Source of the DNA: Scolanthus callimorphus
Taxonomy: Eukaryota; Cnidaria; Anthozoa; Actiniaria; Edwardsiidae
Direction: 5' to 3'
NCBI GenBank assembly: GCA_033964015.1
Contig: CM066921.1
Coordinates: 29,849,320 to 29,913,319 of the forward strand
DNA: 64,000 bases
Part shown: positions 13,401 through 26,279 of the stretch, in pieces
Layout of the letters: each line of letters opens with the position of its first letter
Numbering within the stretch: position 1 is the first letter of the stretch
Program-made: the position numbers and the translations under genes
The notes under the pieces: generated by a model
Told to the model about the DNA's origin: nothing
Seen by the model: the letters and a program-made list of their open reading frames with translations, nothing else
Databases searched by the model: none

Positions 13401-13544
13401 AAGGATTTCCCGAGGTTAATCAAATGGGCCGAGGTCATGAGCAAAGATCCCGTGGTGAAGAAAGTGGGCATCCCTGGTGAACACCACTATCGGGTTTTCC
13501 AGGAGGTCGTTCTTCCTCCAATGCGAGCCTCAAAAAAGAAATAA
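7462..13544 (+). CDS. Omega-class glutathione S-transferase-like protein
   Basis: Five exons with GT-AG borders join in frame into about 239 residues, normal for GST omega: 7462-7563, 9386-9554, 10106-10200, 11521-11644, 13315-13544. Exon 1 (34 codons) ends GGLSPFVE and joins RVRLVLAFKGIDF; then come KPEWYVKEVNP, GKVPVLE, ESIPCCEYLEEVYPEP (thioredoxin-like glutathione-binding fold), and MVDYILWPLFER in the all-alpha C-terminal domain. Family members act in the cytosol as thiol transferases and dehydroascorbate reductases. The usual active-site Cys of the CPF/CPY motif is Ser30 here, so classical omega chemistry is doubtful. Partial copies of exon 2 and exon 5 lie in introns 2 and 4. The omega assignment rests on the C-terminal domain and the NKPEW motif; function is inferred. 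Confidence 0.88.
7564..8343. other. GST-like gene intron 1, left part
   Basis: The intron starts with GTACTGGG at 7564. A 75-codon open frame at 7711-7938 has no recognised domain, and I see no splice sites placing it in the gene. Nothing else stands out. Confidence 0.3.
8350..8740. mobile_element. Non-autonomous element with CAGAGCGGAAATG ends
   Basis: CAGAGCGGAAATG on the left is matched by its complement, CATTTCCGCTCTG, on the right. The interior (blocks such as CCTGATCAAAGTACT and GGAGTCTGTATGCAAAAA) recurs in reverse orientation around 25545-25815, downstream of DCTN5. About 390 bp, no coding capacity. It lies in intron 1 of the GST-like gene. Confidence 0.6.
9070..9251. mobile_element. 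Harbinger-like MITE with TAA target duplication
   Basis: The terminal inverted repeat starts GGCCTAGTACATACGCCGCT and runs about 32 bp; its exact complement closes the element. TAA flanks both ends (9067-9069 and 9252-9254), as expected of PIF/Harbinger elements (TWA target). 182 bp, non-coding, in intron 1 of the GST-like gene. Its end resembles that of the larger element at 58754-60136. Confidence 0.78.
9735..9802 (+). pseudogene. Partial duplicate of GST exon 2 with its splice donor
   Basis: About 60 bp repeats the 3' end of exon 2: a GGCAAGTTTCTTGAGGAATC block, the ESIPCC codons and the donor GTAAGTGATGCACAC, with a few substitutions. It has no acceptor of its own and no upstream exon body, so it is an exon fragment inside intron 2. 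The 130 bp after it is a pyrimidine-rich TTCTCCC tract. Confidence 0.8.
10581..11515 (+). repeat. 69-bp minisatellite, GST intron 3
   Basis: About a dozen tandem units of 69 bp, some with small deletions, carry CTAGACCTAGTGGAGTAGAT and CCTGTTGATGGGCTCCTGAT. First-unit spacing measured directly is 69 bp (10581 and 10650). The array ends a few bases before the exon 4 acceptor, where TGTTATAG interrupts the repeat. The same family, reverse-complemented, is in BHMT intron 8 (45890-46575). Open frames inside are repeat artefacts. Confidence 0.9.
11885..12568 (+). repeat. 55-bp satellite, GST intron 4
   Basis: At least ten tandem units of about 55 bp, each with CTGATGAAACACGCTGTCTC, TGTTTGATATACTACTTCTC and GGTGTTTGGAAATC. 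Units vary by one or two bases, and one carries a TTAACCACC variant. All six frames stay open across it because the unit lacks stops, which produces several spurious open frames. Confidence 0.9.
12751..13406 (+). repeat. 328-bp tandem duplication containing GST exon 5 start
   Basis: 12751-13078 and 13079-13406 appear identical and abut with an AT overlap. Each copy holds about 235 bp of intron, the acceptor TTTTACCATCAG and the first 92 bp of exon 5 (EKPGMVDYILWPLFERQ...TDKD). Only the second copy continues into the rest of exon 5. Splicing to the first acceptor at 12987 would read TDKDMQAQYFVYK and stop at 13107, losing the C-terminal helices. Confidence 0.9.
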
Positions 13545-16500
13545 AGTGTACAAAAACAGAGTTGAGTTTTGTAATCTCCACCAACACACAATCGCGAATC
13601 CCCAGACCCCTCAACCCTCCCTCCCAAACGATAAGGCTACAATTCCTTATGCTTTGGAACTTATACAATTGAGCATGCCGTTCACCCTCCAAAACGTTTC
13701 ATAAGCGGCTGAGTATAAGTTTTTAAAGAATAGTCCGTTTTGTCCAGTTTTGGAGGGTGAACGGCATGCTCAATTATAACCCGAAAGTTGCGAATACCAA
13801 AGAGTCCAAAAGGTTTTTTAGTATTGTCTCCATTCAAGCTTCATCAGTGTCTCGTCGGTATTCACAACTTTTCTACTTCAGACTGAGGCTTCCACTGTAT
13901 TTATGCGCCGTCGATGCCTATTCAACGGCAGAGTAGAGAATTCGAACTGGACTATTGAATGTTGAATTGGATGGGGGTCGTGAGGGCGAGAGAAAATATC
14001 GAGCGACAGACGCTGACCTGCTCGCTGGATTTTCTCTCGAGTCCCCTAGCTACTCCGATATTCGAGCGTCAAGCGTTTACCCAAGACTATATAGTTATGA
14101 GACAAGATCCCTCGCTATCGCAAGCTCGGCTAATTCCCATTTTCTCGGTATCACTGATAGCGCCTGTTGAGCTGGCTATTCTTGGTGTTCACCTCCGGAG
14201 GCATTCCATTTTTAGCGAGTTATTTCGAACAAAAAGCCAATATTCTGAAAGAGAACTATATCTTCAATTGCTTTGCCAAGTTTTAGACTGGTATATTGCA
14301 AGCGAGATATAAGCGAACGAATGTGAAAACTGTTTACTGTAAAATGTATGGCGCCGCCATGTTGGAGTCCCTCGGAAGAACTCCAACATGGCGGCCAAAT
14401 TACCAAATGTGCCATCAGCCCACAATATGAACTAGTATTGTCCAAAATGTGATTTAGTTGCACTTATTTGGCATGTTGCCTTTCATCGAATGCTCCAAAC
14501 GGGAGAATTGCCTGAAATATGGAGGGAAATCAATGACTAAAGCAGCGTGACTAGTGTCGCGTGACAGATTAAATTTGGTGTGAAGACTATTATTGGGGAA
14601 CAGTAACTGGCCTGAAAAGCACAGTTTCATAGAGTCCATAGCTTCAAATTTAGGATTTTGATGACGTCATGTGAACACCAAGAATACAAATCTACGCTTA
14701 TACCGTGGACCGACCCAAGAAACGTTTAAAAATGCGCAACGCGCAAACGACTTTACCTGTAAAAACTGACCATCTAGAAGAGCCCGTGTCGCGACTATGG
14801 CCAGCTCACATGACACACCAGGGAATTTATGCAGAAACCCGTCGATGGGAAAAGCTGAATTTCCATGGTAGAAGAATGGGAAGTGATCGGATTTCCCATG
14901 GCTATACATGTGACTTCCGAACACTTCCCATGCGTGTGCCTTGGGAAATTCAGCTTTTCCCATGGATGGGTTTCTGCAAAATTCCCTGTGATAGCAGAAA
15001 GGGGAGTCATGCACTCGAACTGGCGACTGCTCACCGTCGTCTCTATTTGAATGACTTCTTGTTTAGCGTTTCTTAAAATAACGTAATGTGAGTCAAATTG
15101 CACTCCTAGTAATCAGCTCCTGATAACTCACTTTGTTCCGGTATTCTTGGATTGCAATCTCGACCAACCATTTCTATGGGAATAATATAACAAAAGCATG
15201 GAAGCCATGTTGGTGCTAGGAACAAAAGCGGTAGACGAACTTTCTTTTGTTTTTCGGCAACAACATGGCCACCAGTGACGTCACATGCAATCCAAGAATT
15301 CGTTGCGCTACCTATGTCCAAAGGTCTCTTTGAATTCAAATAAACAAATGATAATTTTGGTACGGCTTTCTTTAAGATCTACATCATTACAGTACACGGG
15401 AAAAAGCAAAGTTTAGGTCTTCGCCGCACACTAATCATTTGAGAAAGGGTCTTAACACTACTACATTTACTGTACTTAAAACACAGAAACGCAAACTACA
15501 TATTTTGACAAGCTTTGTCGGACATTGCTGAATATTTTGCGGGCTAAAATGTGGCTCAAGTCTTTTGTTATTATAACACTAATACAGTCGATGTTCTCAG
15601 GGCTCATTTTATCTCTGGGCTACGGACCAAAAACATGTACGCTTGCGACCATCGACTATATTCTGTAACGCCACACGCTCACTATTAGCCAGCTAATTTA
15701 AGACAGGTGACAATGCTCTGATGCTCTGTGTAGGGATACAGACTAGGCGTCGGACTGTGAGAGGTTGTATCATCGCTTTATATCCCCGTTAGAGTGTGTC
15801 CAAGTACCATTTCTAAAAACTAAAGAAAACAGAGAGAAAAACAATTTTTATATGCCCAATGATTTTCAGCACCACTATAAAATTAATTTTATGACCGACT
15901 GCTTTCGGTTATGTGGACATTCTTCGGCTGCGGCTCGTGATTTTACTTCTCCCCAACGCCCCCAACGCGTGTCGATAAAGTCATAGAAAGCTCTCGCACG
16001 CTTAATATTCGTCCACCGTGGACAAAAAATAAGTAAAATTTTAACCGTGAAAACACATGTACATTTGCCCGTAGTAATAATTAAAAAATCCTCCAGATTA
16101 TTAGAAAAACCTTTCAATTGTTAATGCAATTCTAGGTTGTTTTGACCTGTTATCAAGAGGATGGAATTGGATTGCGATTTGAGCTATTTTCTTGTCAGAG
16201 AAATGACCATGCAGCAAGCGTGGTGATCCTTTAACTAAAACAGCCGGTGGAAATGGATCTTCATTCTCGGAATTTTTCTAGGCTGGAAAAATAGCGGCAG
16301 GCTGACGCCCTTTAAACAAGAACCCGGGATTTGTCAAAAAGAATCAAGGGTAGTTTGTTTTCGTTGAATTGAATTCGACGCGGCAAACAACCGACGCTTG
16401 AAACGGGCCTAAGCAAATAAACGGACTACTCTTTTTCGCTTTTTTTGTCGAAGAAAGCCAAATAAGTGTTATCTTATTTCAGTCCATGCCCTGGTGCTGT

Positions 16501-16559
16501 CTCATTGGCCGGCCCACTCAAGTATAGGGCCAAGCTGCTAAATGGCTTCCTTTTGTGAC
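13545..16559. other. Intergenic region, GST to peflin (convergent)
   Basis: No gene is recognised. The stretch holds several foldbacks: 13664-13783 (arms AATTGAGCATGCCGTTCACC and its complement), 14355-14396 (GCCATGTTGGAGT hairpin), the palindromic MITE at 14825-14984, and an element at 15146-15298 with ends TTGGATTGCAAT / ATGCAATCCAA. Long open frames near 14700-15100 are inside the palindrome. Confidence 0.5.
14825..14984. mobile_element. Palindromic CCATGGGAA-family MITE
   Basis: Ends GCAGAAACCCGTCGATGGGA and its near complement TCCCATGGATGGGTTTCTGC flank an inner palindrome of AAGCTGAATTTCC and GGGAAGTG-GATCGG blocks. About 160 bp folds almost end to end. Family members are at 3715-4082 and 32625-32725. 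Confidence 0.75.
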
Positions 16560-19500
16560 TCAAATTGAAAGCCATTTAGCAGTAATTACTATACGAAGCT
16601 AAAATCTACAAAATAGACAATAGCGTACATTTTACCCTATTATAAATACATCGGTATTTTCAATACTATAGACTACATTTTTTTAGTATCACCCAACTAG
16701 TGGACTATTGCCAACGCTGCATTCTGATTGGCTACGCTACTAGGGGACTATTATCAATAGACCACTAGTAGCGAAAGCGCCGATTTTGAACATGAAAACA
16801 ATGGCGGCCGCTTCTCGTTTTGTCAAGGATTTTTTTAGACAATTTTTCACTTTTTTTGTCCAACTAGTTGGGTGATACTAAAGCAATTAAACCTCTCGCC
16901 CTCAAGGGCCATGGGTCAATAGCCCATTTGGCCCGCAGCCTCATGGGCTATTGACCCGTAAACTAGTTTCTTAATTGGCTTAAGCGCCTGTTGTAGTTTA
17001 CCTGTTCATAATTGATTGTGACGGCTCCTTGTTGTCTTGTATCGTATTTTCTGAATGCGTCTGTCAATGACTTGAGCATTACGCAGCATTGAATAAAATC
17101 GTCAAATTTCATGGTTCTTTTCTCCGACCGGTCGAACTTCTGAACACACAGGTTACAAAACTGCATCGACCTAAAATGAAAGACAAATTGAAAGAGCCCC
17201 CATTACTAAACGTCTAAACGTGGGTGTGGCCCCTTTTGCGAGCAGAGGTTTCTTTCTGTCACTCGTTTATTAGCTAGCAAAAGTTGTTCGATTGTCTGGT
17301 TTTTCGCGTGGTTGTTTTGATTTGCGCCCGAAATAAACCACGCGAAATACACCCGGGGGACTCCCGTATGTTTTGGTCGGGGAAAATCGTCGGGAATTAA
17401 CAGTTTCACCCCTAAAAGATACTAAGGGACGTGTATAAAGGGAGGGTGTATAAAGGGAGGGTCCAATTTTTTTTCACTCCTGTTTGGGGGAGTGTCATAA
17501 TTTTTTCAGCAACATTTGGACGTTGAAGAGGGTAAAACAGATGCCGATAGTGGTTATTTCAGCAACCTCCCTATAAAAATTTCGGCGCGCTTCGCGCTCT
17601 TTGAGCAACGAAGGCACTACCCTGACGCCGTTTACAAGAACAAGTGTATCTTGACGAAGAAAAGTAAACTCTCCCAAAAATGCCCTGCAATGATAGGCCT
17701 GACGGGCAAGTCACTATATGTTTGAAAGATGACCCCATAGGTAAGCGTGAGTTTTCGACGTTACAAGCATAGAAATTCGTCATTAATTAGGCCGCGCTTC
17801 GCGCATATGAATATTAATAATTTCGTCATTTGCGACGCGCAGTTGTGCGGCATGAATAATATAACCTTGTTGGCTCAGGAGTCATCAGTAGAAGCTTTCA
17901 TCTTAACCTATATAGTTGAGGTAGCATACGCCCTGGGCTCCCGGCAAAATATTCCTGAAGTGCCATATATTTACTGTATTTCTCCTGGTTTTCTTTGTTG
18001 AAATTTAATAATTCCTTTGTATTTCGTCTGAAATCCCAAGGTTTCTCGCGGTTTCTGTAAGTACTAGGTGAATATCTGGGGATTACTTACAGTCGATAAC
18101 CAAAGGTTGTGAATGCTGTGTTGAGTTCGCTAGCATCTATGGTGCCTGATCGGTCTTGATCAAATCTGTAAAAGTAAGGAAATTGTTTCTAGATTATTGC
18201 AATGCAAAAGAAGACGTCTCTTTTTGCAAAAGTGAGGTATCCATGACCGAGAGCAAAGGTGCGGCTGAATTTCAGGCTAATTTTCTTTATTCTGCTGCCT
18301 AGTAAGAGAGAATCTGGGTTTATCAGGTATGGAGGGGTACACCAGGGGCGTAGCCAGGGGGTCCTGGGGTGAATGTGACCCCCCTCTTTAGAAGAAAAAT
18401 ACAGTAAACATTAAGAAAATATCGGAAAGCTGTAAAGGGGCGCCATACATTTGTACAGATGTGACCCCCCCCTCCTCCTTTCTCAAATACAGACAGACAG
18501 ACAGAACATTTATTTAGACACGGTAAAAACATTCAGTTGATTACTGTACATGAAGATAATACATTGTTAAAATTAAAAACAAATTAACAATATACTGAAA
18601 AACTGTTTTACAAGTTAAAGATTTACAAGTTAAATCCAGTGGCTACGCCCCTGCACACTCTATTCCTGGTCATACAAGTGGTGTGTGGACAAGACCAGTT
18701 GGAAAATTCTTACCCATCAAAGCAGTTTTTCCATTGTTGGATGTATTGCCAAAGAGCTGCAAATTCATAAATATCAATAGTTCCAGATCTAAAAGCAAAG
18801 AGAAGATAAAATGTGAGACATGGGACTAATACCCGCTCCCTCCCCCTCCCCCAATACATGATATAGATCCCCTAATGGTGGTAGCATACATGCAGCTGTT
18901 AACTAAGCTGTTATCTAAGGCATCAGTCGTTCCACTTCTCCAATGCCGGTCTGCTTGACAGCTAAATTTTGTAAATAAGGCCGAACGCTCTGAACCGAAG
19001 GAGTGTAATCCAGTCGATCACAGAGATTGTACCCCACGGCTACTCATTAAGATCCGGGTCAGAACGTGCTCAAGTTAAAAGGGTACGAACACAGAGATTT
19101 TCTCAATTGTGTATTGTCCATTACGCCTCAGCATAAAATATTATATTCGCGCATTATATGCTTCTTATTGTTTTGTGGTGTTTTATTGTTACTGGCCCCC
19201 ATTGCAATTCAGCTTTTGCTGCAATAATGGAAAATAAACACAATTATAACTCTGCAATGTATGGGCAGGACCAGGGGAGTGACTAAAATAGGGGGGCTAA
19301 CCACCCCCTTTTCACTATTTCTGGTCTTACTTTTGCAACTATTCACTCCCAAGCTTTTTCTGAACTCACTACTAGTGAATATTTTCTGGAAAATAAAATA
19401 CAAATATACACTTACGCATCTTTATCAAACATGCCAATCATCATACGACACGTCTCCTCATTAAAATGAGACCAATTAGAGTTCACCAGGGCTGCTCTGA

Positions 19501-21614
19501 GTTCTGTTGCTGTTATTTTCCCTGTTCTGTCCTGGTCCACTGTCTATAGTGTAAACAAAATAGGAAATAATTTTTACATAAAATATGAATCATTGTAGAG
19601 TGATAGCATTGTGTAAATACAGGAAAGATCCATATCGTACCTTTCCTCACATCATAACTCTCCCCCACCAAGGGGGTGGGGGAGTCAGTACTGGAAAGGA
19701 AATTCCAAGGAAAATTCCAAGGGTGGGGGTGTGTAGGGCTGGGGTGTGCCCTGAGGAAAATTCCCCCCTTGATGGGGCATGGATAATTTTGGAAATTACA
19801 CATACAGCCAGTAAACAGCACAGGGAAACAACAAAGAAGACTTTATTTGTGGATAGTACCAGACATGTACATGGACATGATCCAGAAATGGTAGTCAAGC
19901 AAAAAGCGAGAGTGAGTGCTACATGCAAAAACATGTGAGAGCATGTAAGTGCTACAGCAGTGTGGTCCTGGAGTCTACCACTAATTGCCACAGGCAACCC
20001 AATTGCCTGCTGGTGTACCATGCGCCTTAGACTTGCCACAAGCGACCTCATACTAAAATGAGAATTCAAACACAAAGGACTTTTGTGAAAGTCTGTACAT
20101 ACCTGAAACCACTGCCACAGCGTTGGGTCAACCCCTGGGGGAGGTGCCCCTGGCATGTTTCCATGGTAACCAGGGTAATTTGATGGTGGTGGAGCACCAT
20201 ACGGTCCTGCCTGCTGTGGAGGATGCTGTCCATACTGTTGGTAGTGCTGCTGTTGCTGATGTTGTTGCTGATGTTGACCATATGCTTGACCACCCTGTGT
20301 ATTAAAAATTAGTCTTTTAGCTATGGAGTCTCATGATACGGCAATACCACAGGTTAAATTTGCCATACAAATGCACTCAAAAGGACTCAAAACTGTATCA
20401 TCACGATCTCTTATGCCCCCTCCTTGGGGCAAATCATGCCAATGAAATATAAAACACCTTATTGTGTGGTTCCAAGAAATATCCCCTTCTGGAATTTCCA
20501 AAGGAAAATACAGTATTTGTATAGAAGAAATCAGGTAAACCGACCCCCTCCCCCCTCTGGAATTCTAATCCCTTCTGGGGGGGGGGGGGGGGGGGAGTTG
20601 GATATTTTCTGGAACCACACATTTCAGTACAGGGATTTGAAGAAGGTAACAAATTATTTAGCCTGCATTTACAAACTGCTTTAGCTGCACTATTTATGTC
20701 TTAATTTTTCTGCTACAAAGCCCCCCACCACAGAGGGAATTGGCAATTTGTCTGTGTTATTTTCCATACAAATACTGTATTGTTCTTTGGAAATTCCAGA
20801 GGGGTGGGAGGGTCTTTAAGTACATTCCCTCTGTGGTGGGGGTATGGATTTTTTCTGGAATTGCACATTTACGGTATGCAAGGTATTAGCGGAACATTGT
20901 ATACAATCACACAACTTTTGATTTTATCCATGACCCACTTCAAGCCTAAGTCCCCAAATTACAAGCAAAAGGGCTTAGCAAACCAGTCCATAAACAAATT
21001 CACTGTACTCTGGCTGAGATTTACAGCAGCTAGAGCCCTTTTCATGAACTTCTCCAGCATGACAACTCAACTGAGGTGGCACGTTCTCCACCCAGTTGAC
21101 AATCTTGCACAATTTTTATCCGCCAAAATTCAGTCCCTCTCTTTGTTTACTATTTCACAATTTCCTAGGGAGAATTAAGCAATAAAGCTTCACCGGGAAC
21201 TCACAAAAATCATCATAATTGATGGAGGTGGAGTAAATGGAAGAAGAAGAAGAACTCTATCTATGTCCCACAGGAGGTCGTTAAAAATGAACAAGTCAAG
21301 TGTATGATTTACTAGAACCGTGACAACACAAAATTAAGATCATGACGAACGACACGGCGCAGCACAACACAAATTATTAAGCAACGGTATCAACAATAAA
21401 ATAAATAAAAATAACAATTGCGATTGTGAATCAGATATAAACTGTCTTTATGCTTTTTGACGTAGAGAACAGCATAAAATCCTAAAAGTTTATCTTGAAT
21501 TTGATCAACAAACGGACTAGATGTATGGTTGAAAATCAAGTAAAGTTCACGCAAAAATAGTCCAGTAATACTCACGTAATTTGGATTATAAGATGGGGGA
21601 TTGTTCCAAGACAT
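16560..21614 (-). CDS. PEF1: Peflin-like penta-EF-hand protein
   Basis: Minus-strand exons in order: 21614-21576, 20294-20103, 19543-19416, 18788-18714, 18165-18091, 17170-17002, all GT-AG and in frame (226 codons). Residues 14-77 are a Gln/Gly/Pro-rich tail ending in [13 protein letters not shown]. Calcium loops are [12 protein letters not shown] (80-91), [12 protein letters not shown] (117-128) and [12 protein letters not shown] (147-158). Then come the degenerate fourth hand [12 protein letters not shown] and a fifth around [15 protein letters not shown]. The tail plus [18 protein letters not shown] point to peflin, a Ca-dependent ALG-2 partner at ER exit sites, rather than ALG-2 itself. 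The final exon is uncertain: a candidate at 16598-16560 adds [12 protein letters not shown] and a stop after a good acceptor. Divergent from DCTN5. Confidence 0.85.
16679..16883. mobile_element. MITE with TTAGTATCACCCAACTAG inverted ends
   Basis: TTAGTATCACCCAACTAG opens the element and CTAGTTGGGTGATACTAA closes it. The interior contains an ATTCTGATTGGCTACGCTAC block like that of the element at 42071-42262, so the two are probably related subfamilies. About 205 bp. Directly after it (16911-16963) is a GGGTCAATAGCCCAT foldback. Confidence 0.75.
17340..17500. repeat. GGGGGACTCCCGTAT repeat, also seen at 46625-46780
   Basis: The sequence around GGGGGACTCCCGTATGTTTT, with CCCTAAAAGATAC blocks, resembles the stretch after the poly-G run at 46625-46780. 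A short GGGAGGGT-GTATAAA tandem follows at 17430-17465. Non-coding; within intron 6 or the 3' region of the peflin-like gene. Confidence 0.4.
20458..20870. mobile_element. Foldback elements with TGTGGTTCCAAGAAATATCC ends
   Basis: TGTGGTTCCAAGAAATATCC at 20466 is matched by GGATATTTTCTGGAACCACA near 20604-20623, around a G-run of about 18. A related pair follows at 20720-20870 (CCCCCACCACAGAGGGAAT and its complement). A further GTTCTGGAACCACACA end occurs at 27070. In peflin intron 1; open frames here are palindrome shadows. Confidence 0.55.
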
Positions 21615-22078
21615 TATTCTTTAAATACTATCGCAAAATTCTTCGTAAATTCGTAAATATCAAAGCTACGAAACAGCCATGAAATGGCTTCCAAATAACT
21701 TTGAACTGGCTTCCGTTTTCTATGAAATGACGGGAGGGAACTGGGAAGGAGTACAACTCCCGCGTAACACACAGGAAACCCATAAACTAGAAAATTTGAT
21801 GGTGCCTTTCGGATCATTATTATCAGCTATTTTCGAATTTTCGCTAAATCTGTTCAAAACACTTTGTTATTTTATTAAAATACAAAACAATCCGATGTCT
21901 GGTAGACTTTAAAATGATCTATTTGGTTTTGTTGTGTCAATAATTTATGGATGTTTCCCTGTGGTACGGGGAGCCTGGGTAACAGTTCGGCCATCTTGGG
22001 CGGCCATGATTTGTGTTGTAAATACTCCTCGAAATCTTCAAGTTTTCTAGTCTTTTTGCGGATTTAACTATCCAAAAC
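21615..22078. promoter_or_regulatory. Shared head-to-head promoter region, peflin / DCTN5
   Basis: The two start codons face away from each other with 464 bp between them, so both promoters must lie here or overlap the first exons. GGCCATCTTGGGCGGCCATG at 21990-22009 contains YY1-like CCAT blocks, common near TATA-less start sites. No TATA box is obvious. Use of one bidirectional promoter is inference from spacing. Confidence 0.55.
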
Positions 22079-24488
<2,410 letters not shown>

Positions 24489-26279
24489 CATATTTCCATT
24501 TCAGTAGATACTGTAATAGTAAGCTTTCAAGGTTAGACCAAGGAGGTTTTATGTGTATTATATTTACATAAAACCTCCTTGATTAGACCTATAGCAGCTA
24601 TAGGGTATCTATATTTATTCCCCTGGGTGGATTCTCGACTTCTTGGGTCACAGAGGTTCAGAGCTTTTTTTTTTTGGGGGGGGGGGGGAATTCTGAATGG
24701 GATTTGTTTGAGGAAGGAGGGGGTAACTCAAATAGGTGGATTTTTTTGGGTTTAGCAAAAACAAGATATCAGTAGGAAGACAGTAAAACAACATTTTTCA
24801 GACAGATAGATAGAATCTTCCATTGATATCATGACTAAAATAGAATCCCTAAGCTTTACATGTTAATTATCTAGTATGATTTACTAGTTTGTGTAAACCG
24901 AAACCCTCAATTTCTGGTTAAATCTAGACTGGGATTTTTGGGGGTTTAAATTTTGGTCATATGATTTTTGGGGGTTTGCATGGGATTTTTGGAGGGGTGT
25001 AATTTCATGTCGGTCTGACACCTCACCAAATGTCTAAAAGTCAAGAATACCCCCTGGGCCCATCCGACTGACTAGCTATGGTGACTAGAAGTTTCTTGTC
25101 CTTGCCGTGCAGTAAAAAATGTGGTTCAGAAAAATATTGTATAGACGTTCCCTGCTAGCAGAAGTCTCTCAAGGTCAGAAAATGAGAGGAGGGAAGACCT
25201 CTGTTAGCAGGGAAGTAAAGACGTAGCTTTGAAATTAATATAATTAGTATTTTAATATAGATTTAGACAGTTGTGTGTCCAAATAGATGTTTACAGTAAG
25301 TTACAATAATATGTAATGTGATCAAGAGTGTTGATCTGCTACCACTACCATTGCAGTAGAGTAATTGCTATTTATGGAATCTCATTTCCTTCTCAAACCC
25401 TTGTATTCTTTTATCAAGGTAATAATTATTTGTCAACCTAAATGTGGTCTATTGTCTTTGGAAATAAACCTTATTCGAAAAACGTTTCTTGCATTGACTT
25501 GCTCTTGGTGTTTACACTTGAAGAATATCCAAAGTACACTTCGGGGCGATAGAGTGGAAATGACTTTCTACAATCACTAAATTTCAAATAGTAAGGTTGG
25601 GTTAACTCCGATAAGCTTGAGTTTTTGCATACAGTCTCCTTAGTTGATGAAAAACAAAATCAAAAATGACTTTTTTCTAATGGATATTAGGCTTTTTAAA
25701 AACGTTTCGGTGCATTTTATGGGAGAAAAGTACTTTGATCAGGAATTATGCAAAATGTGTTCAATCATAATCTAAAAGTCATATTCTTCAAATTTCTTTA
25801 AAATTTGAGCACCCATACATACATATGACTTTATTTACCCAGGGGATTCTTATCAGTCGCTACATGAATACAGAAGCATCTGATTTCCCCCACTTTTTGA
25901 AGCTGTAGATATATGTTTTGTATTTACACGTAAAGAAGAAAAGGAACAGAAGCTTGTCCTTTCTGTTTCTGTTATTTGCAAGAGAACTAGCTCGTTTAAA
26001 CCTAACTATGGGCGCTTTTTCACATTATTCCAAAAAGTTTTTTCGCGCACGAAAATTACGTGTCCACTTCATTTTATAAGGGTGCTCCGCCGACCTGATG
26101 CTTTCCATTTCCAAGAGTTGCGTGACAGTTCCCTCGCGTGACAGTTCCCTCGTCACGTGACGGTACATTTCACAACCGTGTTCTTCGTGTGGTCTTTGAA
26201 CTCGACCCTGTACTGTAGTGATTTCGTGGTTGATTTTCTTGGTGATCTTCTTTCTGTCAGTTTCTGTGAGCCTGAGACA
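24489..26279. other. Intergenic region, DCTN5 to BHMT
   Basis: At 24539-24583 a hairpin (CAAGGAGGTTTTATG, 13-nt loop, complement) lies about 50 bp past the DCTN5 stop and would be in its 3' UTR. 25545-25815 is an inverted relative of the element at 8350-8740. Near the BHMT start, 26115-26160 has a doubled GCGTGACAGTTCCCTC followed by TCACGTGACG, an E-box-type palindrome. No further gene seen. Confidence 0.5.

Noticed and set aside
14667..15103. Several 100-123-codon frames on both strands
   Set aside because: They lie across the palindromic CCATGGGAA element.
15875..16117. Minus-strand frame starting near LEDFLIITTG as a possible last peflin exon
   Set aside because: It resembles the peflin C-terminus for a few residues but has a poor acceptor and would add a long unrelated tail; the candidate at 16598-16560 fits better.
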